The notes under the pieces: generated by a model
Told to the model about the DNA's origin: nothing
The model's input: only the letters and a program-made list of their open reading frames with translations
The model's database searches: none
Shown: positions 41,526-53,428 of the stretch, piece after piece
Layout of the letters: every line of letters starts with the position of its first letter
Position numbering within the stretch: the first letter of the stretch is position 1
Assembly (NCBI GenBank): GCA_023079485.1
Contig: CM041084.1
Span: 121,044,467 to 121,108,466, forward strand
Source of the DNA: Archilochus colubris
Taxonomy: Eukaryota > Chordata > Aves > Apodiformes > Trochilidae
Reading direction: 5' to 3'
DNA: 64,000 nt
Translations under genes and position numbers: made by a program

Positions 41526-42483
41526 GAGGAAATGGTCAGATTAGCTGTTATTAATGAATTTTTTCTACCTTCAGAACCTAAGAAACACAATGAAGTAGGG
41601 TAGGGGTAGATGAGAGCTGCCTCCCTGCAGCAGCCAGAGGAGTGAGGCTGAGTGTGGCAAGTGGGGAATACTGGCTGCTGGGTGGAGGGGATGGATAAAA
41701 TGGTTGTAATTTGTGACAGTCCTTGGGAAGAAGCAACCACAGTCTGCTCTATTCAGCCAACTTTTCAGTCAGCCTCATCTGACACAGTGCTACAATTCAA
41801 CCAGAAGAAAATAAGCATTAGACAGCTATAAAAATTAAAATGATGCACCACAAAACAAAATTGTGCAAATAAATTCTAACTGCTGGTTAGCACTTTCTGG
41901 TCAATATGACCATCATCACTTAATTATAGGCTTGTTTGCGGGAAGTTCAGCTTCCTATCAGCTCTAGTTTTAAATATAGCACAGTGATTAGAAACAGTTA
42001 TTAATATGTTGGTGCCATTATTCCCTTTGAGTCCCCAAATGAGAAATAAGAAATCCTATTTGAAGATGAAATATGACCACTAGAAGATGAAGTCATGATC
42101 CTGAATGAGCAAGGCATTCTGTTCCTCACTCATGCTCTACAAGACTAGACAGAAAATATAAAAAATACTTTCTGGAATATTTGAGTGAATTAATGGAAAT
42201 CTGGAAATCAGAGAGAATTTATCAAGTACGTAGTGTAGCTAAAATAACCTGGAAATAAATCCACAAGCCCTGCTTTGTATTATTTTTTTTCTTCTCTTGA
42301 ATATTCTGAGGGTTTTTCTTTATTTTCTTTTGTTATTGGTTCCTTCTTTCCCTACATTATCTGTTGTCTGTCCATCCTGCCAGTCCACCTTTACCCTTTG
42401 CTGGTAGTTATCTTTCTGTCCTGAGAGTTAAGCTCAATAATCCATTCACTGTACCAGGTGAACCTGGAATACACCTCTACTGA

Positions 42484-42523
42484 ACTTATGGTTACTTATG
42501 GTAACTTATGGTAACTTATGGTT
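42484..42523 (+). repeat. 10-bp tandem repeat, four copies
   Basis: Four consecutive 10-bp units, acttatggtt or acttatggta, in order t, a, a, t at the last base. A small local minisatellite inside the giant intron. Confidence 0.95.
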
Positions 42524-43137
42524 ACCTTTGATTCAGCTACTTCTTGAACACAGTGAATAAGAAACCTCTATTATTTTTAAGTCTCTCATATTTATTTCTT
42601 TACTACTTCAGTTGATTGATTTAATCTTACCCAGTCCTTCTGGCCCTCAGCCACAAACACTTTCTTAATGTTGCTTTCTCTCTCGTAACCACAATTAGTC
42701 ACCCACAACTAGTACATCATCCTTATTTAGGAAATTGCTTGCAATTTTTAGAGGGCAAAAGGGATACCAACAGGCATACCAAAAGGGATGGCAACAACAA
42801 CAACAGCAAAATCCAGGATCAAAACAGAAACTAGTGGCTGCTGATTGATATATCAGTGATGTAAAACAAACCCAATGAAAATCAACCCTTGAAAATTGTG
42901 TTTCTTAAATAGGCTTGAAGGCAGTCTCCAGATGCTGTAGAGAAACACAGGGAAAGGTGATGGATCTGCCTCCATGATTATCACAATACATTTAAGTTAA
43001 TGATGTTACAATTCAGCAATGTATTTTTTTGAACATTCAGTATTTTATTTTAAAAATATAGTATTTGTCCCTCTGTACCTTCCCTTGGCTATGGAGGATG
43101 AATTCGTTCATTTATTTGCCTGTTAAGTCAGGGTTTT

Positions 43138-43371
43138 CTAATCTGCGTATGAATATTCATCTGGTTTTGCTGCTGGGAGCTGCTGTTCAACTTTGGCTGG
43201 GGCCTGGATTTTACAATTGAAATCATCACACATCTTGACTTCATTGGGATAAAGGAGGTCATAAGGGTCTTCCTTCATAAAACTGGTAGAGAATTGGAGC
43301 CGGAGAGTGTAGGCTAAGATATTGAAGTATATGACGTAGAATATAAAATGTACAACAGCAGCTGATGAACA
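43138..43371 (-). other. Unexplained 77-codon open frame, possible retrocopy or exon
   Basis: Read on the minus strand, 77 codons are open between an upstream TAA and a TAG at 43138-43140. The N-terminal part is hydrophobic (VVHFIFYVIYFNILAY), like a membrane segment. It is followed by a charged tail containing FMKEDPYDLLYPNEVKMCDD and ending QLPAAKPDEYSYAD. The first Met is residue 32. I do not recognise the family. About 110 bp downstream on that strand is AATAAA followed by a short A-run (43023-43030), which would fit the end of a processed retrocopy. No good splice acceptor is visible upstream. It may equally be a chance frame in non-coding sequence. Confidence 0.3.
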
Positions 43372-44108
43372 TTACCTCTGAAGCTTAACTTTTGCGTTTT
43401 TTTTTTATTTTACATTTTTAGTACAGACTGCTAACCTCATTTTTCTGTTTAACTCTAAGTAAGTTGTGAGTAAAAAGGTTGATAATAGCTAAACTCAAGA
43501 GATTCAACTTCAAACGAAATTTTCAACATTTGGACAAAATAAAACCAGGTGTGAATATAATATCATATTGCAAAAGTAAGTGTTATTAAAGCCATTAAAG
43601 AACATCTGAATCCGGTGTTCTATGCATTTTCAAAGCTGACATTTGTAAATGTCTATCGGCAGGACTCTTGTAAATTTAAAACAGAGCATTAGGACTTGTT
43701 CTGGAATCTGTAACACCATCATATTGTATATTTTTCCTTCATAATAATTTGTAATTTTTTGTCTTTGAGAAGAGGCCATCACATTTTTATAGCTGAATAG
43801 TATCTTTGTTGGTTAGCATAAATAGAGTAAGAACAAAAACATTAGTAAAAAAGGATGTTTGTAGCATCTTGGCACAGGTATGTAGTGTCCTTGATAGCAC
43901 ATTTTGTTACATATGCTCAATATCTGTTCTGACAAATAGTCTTAAGGATTTTTTTTTTTAATTTGCTAACTGCTTTCAAGTTAAACCTGTTGTGTTTCCA
44001 TCCTTTTTCCTTTGATAAATGTCGTGACGCTGTGAATCCTAGATGGCTTTTCTGTAATTTTGAAAGAAAATAAGAAAAGTTGTATTATCATTTCTGTCTA
44101 CGAAATTT

Positions 44109-44156
44109 ATTTCTGAAGTGAATGCCATACATATTTCTGAAATGAATGCCAAATGT
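44109..44156 (+). repeat. 24-bp direct tandem duplication
   Basis: Two adjacent 24-bp units, both beginning atttctgaa and containing tgaatgcca, differ at four positions. A local tandem duplication in the giant intron. Confidence 0.9.
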
Positions 44157-44434
44157 ATTTTCTAGAAGTCAGTGCTGTTGAAAGCCAAGGCAGGCAATTT
44201 ATACCATGCATAATAATTATATTAATTTTTATGGTGTGTATAAGTTACATTTTGATTAGTTTTTTGCATGATTAAAAATTTGCAAAGCCTTTATGGCCCC
44301 CAGGAGCCTACCTGTAATAAACAGCTCTCACCTTCCAAACCATAAAACAGGTCTGCAGTACTTGAACATTAGAGCTAATTGCCTTACTACATCAAAGGGA
44401 GCACCACAAGACTGAGAAAAATCACAGAAGCGGT

Positions 44435-44462
44435 GGGGGGGGAGGGTTTGGGGAGCAGGGGG
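44435..44462 (+). other. Canonical G-quadruplex motif
   Basis: Four G-runs of 8, 3, 4 and 5 bases are separated by loops of 1, 3 and 4 bases (gggagggtttgggg and agcaggggg). This satisfies the usual G3+N1-7 pattern. It lies about 2.5 kb upstream of the 117-bp exon on the transcribed (coding-sense) strand. Folding is predicted, not shown. Confidence 0.75.
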
Positions 44463-45404
44463 CAGTTTCACCTCTAAAGGTTATGTGTTTGTGGCTTGGT
44501 GGAGCCCTGTAAAGTTATGGCCTCAGAACTGCTGTTTGCGATTAAGTTGATGGGGAAAGTCTATCCCGCAATCTCTCCCTGCTGCTGACACAGAGTCTTT
44601 GTTCACATTCAGATTTCTCAAACTGTTGCCAGGGTCAGGCTGAGGTCAGACACCGCGATGATGTATAGGAGAACATGTCTGGGAATTTCTCTCACACTTA
44701 AAACACATACCAGAAAAACAGGAGAGGACCCTGCAAAAATTGTCTGATGAGACCCAGATGATACTGTAGCTTTTCTTTTAGTACCTTCATAATTTTCTTT
44801 CTCTTTGCCTGACACACACACAATGTTTTATTAATGTGTGCCACGATAGCCCTTACAATTTTATGTCCCCTCAAGATAAGGACACTCAGTAGCACTTTGA
44901 CACTTCATTTTCCAGCCCAGGGGGATTGGGCCAGTAAATCTAGTAAAAGAAGCAATGCGTCCATTCCCAAGGATGAGTCGGAAAGGGATTGCCATCGGCT
45001 CTGCGAGGCCACAGGGCCTGACACTGGATACGAGCCTCATGTGTGAGCACTCGGCATTAACACAGCCCGAGCCAGGCATGATCACAGGCTCCCAGCATCC
45101 CCAACCATGCTCCCCCGCCACCCTAACAAACACAGCCCCACTTCCAGCTGCGACAGGGATGCCTACCATGTTTGATTAGCTATCATCACGGAGGGGGATG
45201 GGGGACCGTAGGGGGGAGAGCACTGGAACAGCGCGAGGGGGGTTTCCATTCTGATGGAAATGTCGTCTTTTTTATATGCAATTATTTTTAAAAGAGGGGA
45301 CCATCTTTCTCCCTTTATTGTTCCAAAAAGTGGACACGCATGCTTAGTCCTAGCCTATTGTATTTTGATGTCAATGCAAAAAACATTGATCTGTGGTTAA
45401 GATA

Positions 45405-45430
45405 TTTTTTTTTTTTTTTTTTTTTTTTTT
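45405..45430 (+). repeat. T26 homopolymer
   Basis: Twenty-six consecutive T bases inside otherwise complex sequence. Confidence 0.95.
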
Positions 45431-45539
45431 GGTTTCCAAAATTGCAGTTGTGTTTTTCTCTTCTGATTTACAAAAAGGTTTTGCAGAGAGTTGAGAATCC
45501 AATCGGTTTGCCACATCGATCTGAGGGCTTGTTTGCCTA

Positions 45540-46020
45540 GGCATACAGTTTCAGTGCATGGCTGGCAAGTAAGGCACTAAGCAGCAATTTTTTTGTGCTC
45601 AGCTGCTACATATGACAGAGGATATTTCATTCGGCTGTCAGAATGTTATTAATAAAACATGGGGTGCGAAGAGGGCCACTATTTCCCCTTTCAATCACTA
45701 TTGCATTTACAATGAAAATTTTATGCAGTGTGTAATTTTCAGTTAATGCTTGACACTTAAAATGTCGGTAGCTGCATTTTGTATGGTTCCTGAAGGGTTA
45801 ATTGTATCATGTTCCCCGCATAAAAGCTCTGCTTATCAAAAGTGAATAGAAGAGTGTATGCAAATGTGTGTCTGTGACCTTTTGCCTTTCCAGGGTTAAT
45901 TTATACGGTCATTAAAGATTTTATGAAATTGAGCGGCCTGGTGCTTCGAATCCCATTTTACCTTCACCTCCTAATTTATATAATTCCTACCTGAACTGGG
46001 AAATATGATTTTTATTTTTT
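45540..46020. promoter_or_regulatory. Candidate conserved non-coding element
   Basis: A stretch of about 480 bp of complex, repeat-free sequence between two T-tracts. It contains an exact POU octamer (ATGCAAAT at 45858-45865), TAAT-containing motifs such as gttattaataaaac and gggttaattgtatc, and isolated CpGs in an AT-rich setting. There is no convincing reading frame. This texture and its place in a developmental transcription-factor intron suggest an enhancer. That is inference: conservation was not tested. Confidence 0.35.
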
Positions 46021-46542
46021 CTGTGTGCTGCAATGAAAACAGCATGCTGGGCTGGGGGGGAGTTGCAAGTCTGGTTATCTGGCATTACTCAGATTGCTAA
46101 AAATTCATTAAAAAGTGACATCAGCACAGTGAGAGACAAATGATCACAGGATGAAAAGGAACAGTGGGCCTTTCACGGATTAGTGCTACACAGCCCCAGC
46201 ATAGAAGCTAACTGCATAAACAGATTAATCCACCAGTAGCAGCATAGCTAAGATTTACCGAATAATTAAATGGGCTTGAGTTACTGTGAAGATTTCCATG
46301 TAATCTAGCTGGTGTGAACACGTAAGTGAGGTGTGGGTAATTCTGCTTCTTCAGAAGCCATGTACCAAGTTGCATCATTTATCCTGAATGGCTCCCCCTG
46401 GAGACAAAATTTGAGACTTCTCCCGTGAAGCCAGAGGTTTATATTTAATACAGTACCTAATACCTAATACTTACTTACTGCAATTAGCGGGATACTGCTG
46501 CACTAATAGGATTTATATTTGAATTCCCCCCCTTTTTTTCCT

Positions 46543-46563
46543 TTTTTTTTTTTTTTTTTTTTT
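46543..46563 (+). repeat. T21 homopolymer
   Basis: About 21 T bases preceded by a C/T-rich run, 400 bp before the 117-bp exon. It is not the exon's polypyrimidine tract. Confidence 0.9.
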
Positions 46564-46968
46564 GTTGGCTCCAAGATGTGTTTTTACATGTGCCTGCTTT
46601 TGTTCCAGCCTCTGCCTTCTGTGTGTGCATGTGTGTGCGTGTATTTTAACACAAATCATTTCTAGCCAAAGAATATGAAATGACAGGCTTTCAATCTATC
46701 ACACTGGTGGAAAGGTGTGGAAAGTGAGTGCTCTGGTAAAAGACATGGTCAGAATTTCTGGATAGGTTTTGAAATATTGCAAATTATTCGCAATTAATGT
46801 CCAGCATCTTTAAATTGCTGTGCTTTCCTTTTTGTCCCCCCAACCCCTCCTTCTCCCTGTTTTGCCACCCTCTGTTAGTGCTGTTCTTCTTACAGGCTAT
46901 ATTTTTTTAACTGCTGTGAAATGGTCACTGAATTTGTTTTCTGAGATATTTTCTCTGCTTATCCACAG

Positions 46969-47085
46969 AAGAACCAGGTGAAGACACAGAAGGGTCTGCT
47001 AAAAGTACATCAGTGGCTGGGGCTGATGATAAAGACTCAAGTGAGAGAGACAATGGTGAAGGCAAAAAATCTAGTAAAGACTCTG
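46969..47085 (+). CDS. ZFHX4: ZFHX4 internal exon (117 bp)
   Basis: This exon lies between the acceptor ttctctgcttatccacag and the donor CTCTG/gtaaga. It begins with the last two bases of a codon and ends with the first base of another, so it is a 39-codon, phase 1-1 exon that could be skipped without a frameshift. It encodes an acidic, serine-rich linker beginning EEPGEDTEGSAKSTS and ending KKSSKDSG, with no zinc finger. A second frame (starting KNQVK) is also open, but only the acidic frame joins both neighbouring exons in phase. The linker probably joins finger groups and has S/T sites with nearby acidic residues that could be phosphorylated (inference). It sits at the 3' edge of the 45-kb intron, next to a cluster of candidate regulatory sequence. 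Confidence 0.88.
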
Positions 47086-48652
47086 GTAAGATGCTAGAAT
47101 TTTGTCTTCCCCCTTTTTTAACTTATGAAATTCTTTCATTTTAAACTGTCTGGACATTCCCACTACTATTCATTGCATGTGCATTTTGCATGTGATTTCT
47201 ATCAGTAGCCTCCCATTGACCTATTTTTAATCATAACCATCTGACAGGATAGATGCGGATAAGTTGAAAAATATTACAGGACGACCAGTGAGATTATTTT
47301 TTAATCAAATCAGTTTGTGTGCTTGTAATTTTTTAAGCGCCTTTCATTAATCTTAGCTGTACTTGTGATTCCTCTGATAGCATATTAATTTTTCATAAGC
47401 ATAGGATTAGGTACCACTTGAATTTTTTCTTCAATCAGGTTTTGCCCCCCTTTTAACCCAAAGAATGTGGCGGGTTTTGTTATTATTATTTTTGCTTCTG
47501 CTCTCTGATCAGTTACTCCCAAGAATCTGGCCTCTTCCTGGGCATTTATTTGAGGCATTTTGAAAAAAATACACAAAATCCAGTGAAAAAGTTTACAGAT
47601 GATTCAGCCTAAGAAAGCGGAAATATCATTGAAAACGGATTATGGGTTGGGTAATTTTGATCTCCTGGAATATACAAAGCCCAGTAATGAAAGCTACTGT
47701 CTTTGAAAACAAAACCCCTATGTCATGACATTTACTTGTGCACAAACAAACCCAGGGCCAGCATCTGGTGTAGATACCCAAGGCTTTTTCTGTGTTTGAT
47801 TTGGCAAATATTTGACTTCATCCATGCTTTTTTATGTATGAGATGGAAATCTATGGTCACAATGAATATTACATTGGCTACTTTTGCCTCACGCTATACC
47901 TAGTTACATTATGTTGGATTCACTGAAGCAGAAGAAGTGCTGAAACAGGTTGAAGCCTATTAGTTTCAGGTAGTCATATATCTTTTTCTTGTATGCCAAT
48001 GACAGCAGCATACAAAGGAGGTTGTATTCTCCTTAAAGACACATAGTTGTAGGAAAAACAGCATTTTACGTACGAGTTCCTGTACACCCAAATTCTCCCG
48101 TACTATAGCTTTCTCTTTACATATTGAACATTTTAAAAATTTTTTCCCACAAAAATTATCACAGATAACCCTCTCAATGCCTAATCAACTCGGAAAACTG
48201 ACTTAAAGATCCCTTTTAAGTTTACTTGTGGACGTGCTAAGGTCAGTGGCCATCAGTGTTTAAAACCTCAGCTCCTCTTCAGTCACTTTATCTTTTCAGA
48301 TCAAGAGACTGAAGAAAGGCTGATAATGACAAGGAGGATGTTGAGCAGTAAACTGTTGTGGTTTAAAATGTATGTCCCTCTTGGCTGGCTCTCTGACTTG
48401 GTAAAAACTGTCTGCAGTGCAGTAAAGTCATGCTACCAAGCTGACATAGGTCCTCCTGTGTGGTCTCATCAGGGGCTGTCATGGATGCTCACCAGGGGAG
48501 GGGTGACAGCCACCTGCAGCCTGCATTTCCCCACCATACACTCTGCCCGGAGGACACTGAGAACTGCTTCAGGGAGTTTATTAGCCTGCTCCTGTTCTTC
48601 AGGCAGGTTCCATTTATAGTTTAGAAAGAATACAGTATTAAAACTCCTGGGT

Positions 48653-48700
48653 AAAAAAAAAAAAAAAAAAGAGAGAGAGAGAGAGAAAAAAAGAAAAAAA
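48653..48700 (+). repeat. A-run plus GA microsatellite
   Basis: A18, then an eight-unit GA repeat, then more A-rich sequence. Confidence 0.95.
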
Positions 48701-50833
48701 ATCTGGGAATCTAGAAGAAAATACTAAAGGGGAATTCTCAAAATTCCATCAGGATTAGCCTCTCATAAGGGCCAAGTTTAATTAGGACAAACCTATATCC
48801 AGATGCCTACTGGGTGCAGTACAAAAACCAGCATAATTGTTCTGCATTCCTGTGCCAGCAATTACACAAACAACTTTGCTGTAAGATTAATATAAAAACA
48901 AAGGCTGAAATACATGATTGCTTTTGTGCTTTGCAGAAAATAATTTGTATTGTAAAACAATCTTTTAGAAACTTTTATTTTCCTATTCTAAATTAATTCT
49001 GCATATCTAATATCCAGACCATCATCTTAATTTTCATTCAGCTGACAAGTATTTGTAATGACTGCATAACTGCTTATGTATAATTGAATGTTAATTTGGG
49101 CTTTCTCATGAATTGAGTGTTGCAAGTCTTGCCAAAGAAATCACGGGAAAACCAATAAATTAATCATAATACTAACAAGTTAGACAGGAAAGTGGTGTGA
49201 CCCCTCTTTAGCATAGAATCTATTAGAAGAGAAAGGATTAACATGTATTTAGTAGCAGTATGTTTGTGTAAGCTGTTGTGCTGTATTGGTTACCTTATCT
49301 CAAGGAGTAGAGCTTTCAAAATGAGAATTGGCAATATGCAAGTTATATTTGTTGAATATTCATTCAGAATAGAAAAACCTACTAATGCCTCATTTATATT
49401 GTCATTTAAATCTAGTGCCACTTTAGATTAATTATAATCCAAATTACAGCTCTATGCAGTGCAAGAATTAATATGGAATTTATCCAGATTAATACATTTG
49501 CATTGAAAATGTAATATGTCTCTGCCATGGCTAAGGGGAGCACTTTTTAATAAGGTAGTAAACATGAGGAAGGATGGAAATTAACCTTCATTATTGCAAT
49601 GAAAATTATCCTTTCATTCTACTCTAATTAGAAAGAATACTCTACCAGTAATTATAATTTCAGAATTATTTTGAGGTTGAATAACATCATCTGATGTGTC
49701 AGAAGTCTTAAATTATGCAATCTTTATCAAATACAAGGATTCATAAATAAGAAAATAGTATTTTGATTATGGCTTTTCCAGGATTTTTTTCATTAGTATG
49801 CATACTTTATTAACTTTCTCCTTCTTGTTAGTCACAGAGCTATTTTTTATTTTTATTTTGGACTTTCAAAAATGTTACAAAGGTGATGGCATCTGAACTG
49901 CAATGAACTAGGTCATTTATATATTAGCAATCTTACGCAAGTTAAATAATTCTGTTACTGACAAGCAATCATTGACTTGTCTATTCCATGACACTTATTT
50001 ATAATTAAACTTAGTTTGTGAGCTAAATGTATTGAAATGACATTATTCATGTAAATTAATGTCATATAATTTCTAGTATAAAATGATTTACAGTTGTGTT
50101 TCACAATTAGGAAAAAAAAACAAAACCCAAAATGCCTCAAGAATAAAAAGTGTGTATTTAAAACCTGAGTAACAATTGGATTTAGTGTTTTTCTACCATT
50201 AGGTAGTAAGAATAGCATGCCAGTGGAACATCCAGCTATGAAAAGAGGGCCACACGGCATGCTTGGGACCATAATATTCTCCTCTCTCCCTCCTCCTTCA
50301 ACACTCTCCCTATAAAACTGAAACTTTGTTCAGGTTCCCTACAGGAAGCACCTTAGAACAGTGAATTCAACCTGAAAAGCAGAACTCTGAGACATAAAGA
50401 TGAAGTTCTGAGTTGTAATAGCTGGATCACTGCTTAAGGAGATGAACTTTGGGTTTGGACACATACATCCTGGCTTGTGGGGTTCAGTCCTCAACACATG
50501 CTGGGGTGAGCGATGTCCCCATTCCAGAGGGAAGAATCAGAAGAATCAAACCTTTTTTTCCACAAAGCTCACCATAAGTCACAGCCTTGGTTACTTTACT
50601 ATAGGCCAGATGTATCTTTGGTTGTTTAAGAAGTAACAGTGCTTGAGGTTGAATGAATCCAGAGCAACAGCAACAACAAAAACAACAAAGCCTCTATAAA
50701 TTTCAGCAGTTTATATAAATATCATAGTAAACAAAGTAAAAAGCTGTGCTTTGTTATGCACTTATTGACCCCAGCACAGTATTTTATAACTCTACTGTTT
50801 TATTATATTAACCACAAAAGAAAATTTAACCAG

Positions 50834-50853
50834 CCCCCCCACACCCCCCCCCC
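50834..50853 (+). repeat. C-rich homopolymer tract
   Basis: C7-ACA-C10; G-runs on the complementary strand. Confidence 0.9.
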
Positions 50854-53294
50854 TTGTTTTTATTGAAACGAGAACTATGTGTTTCATGATTATTATAGGC
50901 CCTTTGAAGTAATTAAGTTATTCCATCCTGTGGTGGAAGATGATGTGTAATATTAACCTTGTGTGTGCCCAGGCACACACAGAGTGCATTCCAAGCTAAA
51001 TTTCACCAGCCGTTAAATACCACTGCCAAAAACAGTTAAATGCATTTTCATAAGTGGATTTTGGAGCACAATTTGGATCATAATTTCTGTGACAACATGT
51101 TGAGGACAATCTATTTTACTTTTTGGTTTTTAAATTCAGCTTCCTCTATAACGGTGTCCACTTACACCAGCTGAGATTCAGGCCAGTTTGTCTTTAAAAA
51201 GGGACATTTTAAAAGTGACTTATGATGAAGGTAAGAAACAATAGTCAGCTGTTAGATGTTTTTGACAGTTGGGAATGGAGAGAGGTTAATAATTTGAACC
51301 TATCCTTCTAAAACCTGAAATGCAGCCTTTCTGCATTTCATATTGTATGTCACTTTTTTACTTCCCATAATTCTCAGTTAAGTCATTTAAATAATAATGG
51401 TGCATTGCCAGGTAAATAGAGAAGGTCCAGGGAGTACTTTGCTATCATAAACCAAAGGCAGTAATAAAATGGTTGTCTTATGTGATTACATCCTGTAGCT
51501 TCTGCCTTTAAGCCTGGCCAGTCCTTTGGGTCGACTGCATAGCTCTGACTGAGCAGCCTAAATGAGGCCTCCAGGATCAGTTCCTGAGAGTAAAAATTCA
51601 GTGGGGCTCCAGAAAGTGGCTTGTTCAAATATTAAACTGATGTTGACAAATTGGTCATTAAAAGTAGAGAAATATGGTAGGGATAAACTTTAATTTGAGT
51701 CAGAACATGCTAAAATTACTGGTATAAATTACACCAAAAGAAATTATTAGCAATTTAGGAGTGAAAACAATGTGTGGGGAAATCACCATTAATGTATAAG
51801 TCATAAAATATCTTTATGTTTTGAACATCCTTCAGAAATTGTCCCTGTGTGATTCAACTTTGAATTTTTTTAGTTTTGTACCATGAGGAGTTGATATTTA
51901 CCTTGAAAACTCTCCTCTTATTTTACTTCTCTTTAATATTGCTCTTTTGCTATCAAATATTGCACAAAGCCTATGTGAAAATAATAAAAAAGTTCTTGGT
52001 TTTCTCTACAGAAAAACGCAAGCGTTTTCTTTGTTCATGTTTACTTTGTTGCCAAAATATCCATGACCTTATTTTTAAATTAATCCTAGGTTATTGTGCA
52101 ATGAGGTTCAATTTGTTCATTTATATGAACTTTATGTGGATTGAAAAAAATCAAGATAAATCTTCATGCACAGCATACAATCAGATTACCCCTGGACTAT
52201 ATATTTACGTTGGGTCTGATAGCAATCAATGGTTTAGCTTCATTGCATTTCAAGATGTATTTGCACCCAGTGTCCAGTGATAGTGTCCTCACCCTGGAAA
52301 TAATTTAGTTGCAAATTGACTGGAAGATGGTGAAAATTGAAAGTTAAAATTAGAAATACTCATAATAAACAGCAGAAAAAAGGTCAGATGATGCCGCACT
52401 ATGATGAGATTGGAATGGTTGGTAAATGAGGTTTTGTGTTTGTCGTGAGATGTATGTGACATGCCTACCCAATGCTCTTGTAATATCCAGCCTAGCAGAA
52501 GAGATTATCTGGCAAATTGACGCTGGAAAGAATTTTCTGATGGACTGGGAAATTAGAATTGCACTCTTTTCTTTGATGTGTGCAAGACTGGGCCACATTA
52601 CACGGCTAGTTCAGGCATAATATTAAATGTAGTATTTAATACTTAATAGTAGAGTTATCTATAGAAAACAATTATATTCTGGTTTTGATCACAAATGCCA
52701 GACTATAAAAACTCACAGTGTAAACATCTAAGGCAATCCCAAATGACTGATCTTTGTATATAATTAATATTAAGTTAGCTCTGAAATCCTATTCTCCACA
52801 GTATTTCTTTTAAAGCCTCACTATATTTAGCTTCAGAGTTGTAACCAGTCAGGAATTATCAAAACAGCATAATAATCATATTGCTCAGACAATTTAGAAA
52901 AGAGAGAGGGTAATTAAACAGCAGCAAATTAATTATTTTGGAAAACAGGATTTTTAAGCAAAAGCTGATTTGTTTTAATGTAATACACAAATTCATGCCA
53001 AGCTGCTAAAGAAAGCACATTATTGATTAATCTTTCAAGGCAACCTAAGGTTATCTAAACAGCAGAGAAGAGTCCATTTTCAAATGTATTTATAGAGTCC
53101 CCATCAAGGATGAAAATGTAGTTTCACCTTTGTGCTTTTATTCAACTATATTTTTTCTCAGAAGTTAAAAAAGAAAACAAACAAACAAAAAAAAGACCCT
53201 CAGAGACATTACAGATCTCTGAAATCACAGCCTTTTTGTAAACCACAATATTTTAGAGTTTAAAATATGTTCTTCAAAATTGTTTTTTGTGCAG

Positions 53295-53428
53295 GAGTAG
53301 TCACACCAGAGAAGGAACCAAAAGTGAACACAGTGGTAGGGGCACAACAGCTTCTTCTGGCAAAAGAAGAGGATGGTGCAGCTAAAAAATCAAAGGCTCC
53401 AGAGGACAATAAATTTTGTCATGAGCAG
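53295..53428 (+). CDS. ZFHX4: ZFHX4 internal exon (134 bp)
   Basis: This exon lies between the acceptor tgttttttgtgcag and the donor CATGAGCAG/gtaaat. The first two bases (GA) complete a glycine codon begun by the 117-bp exon. Then come 44 full codons, VVTPEKEPKVNTVVG through APEDNKFCHEQ, ending in phase 0. The peptide is a charged, lysine- and glutamate-rich linker leading straight into the zinc-finger pair of the next exon. An ATG upstream in the intron keeps the same frame open but belongs to the intron. The only separation from the next exon is a 152-bp intron. Confidence 0.92.

Larger units (their letters stand above)
1849..46968 (+). other. ZFHX4: ZFHX4 giant intron (45 kb)
   Basis: This phase-1 intron of about 45,120 bp runs from the donor gtaaac to the acceptor tctgcttatccacag. 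No exon or independent gene can be supported inside it. Reading frames of 60-183 codons occur on both strands but lack splice context, known domains or codon structure, and several lie in low-complexity sequence. It contains a few old interspersed repeats and simple repeats, listed separately. It also has several stretches of complex, repeat-poor sequence that may be regulatory (about 16.1-16.7, 26.4-26.9 and 44.3-46.2 kb). Large introns with few repeats and many conserved elements are typical of developmental transcription-factor loci. That is family knowledge, not something measured here. Confidence 0.75.
47086..53294 (+). other. ZFHX4: ZFHX4 intron (6.2 kb)
   Basis: This phase-1 intron runs from gtaagatg to the acceptor gttttttgtgcag. 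It contains an A-tract followed by GA repeats (48653-48700), a C-rich tract (50834-50853) and otherwise single-copy AT-rich sequence. The longest reading frame, 134 codons at 51876-52280, has no recognisable domain and looks like chance. The stretch around 52.4-52.6 kb is complex and repeat-free, but I see nothing definite in it. Confidence 0.85.

Noticed and set aside
45405..45430. T26 tract as the tail of a minus-strand retroposon
   Set aside because: No element body or target-site duplication is recognisable on either side.
46969..47085. Second open frame in the 117-bp exon (KNQVKTQKG...)
   Set aside because: It does not join either neighbouring exon in phase.
51876..52280. 134-codon open frame on the + strand
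   Set aside because: No domain or splice sites; lies in the intron between two validated exons whose phases join directly.
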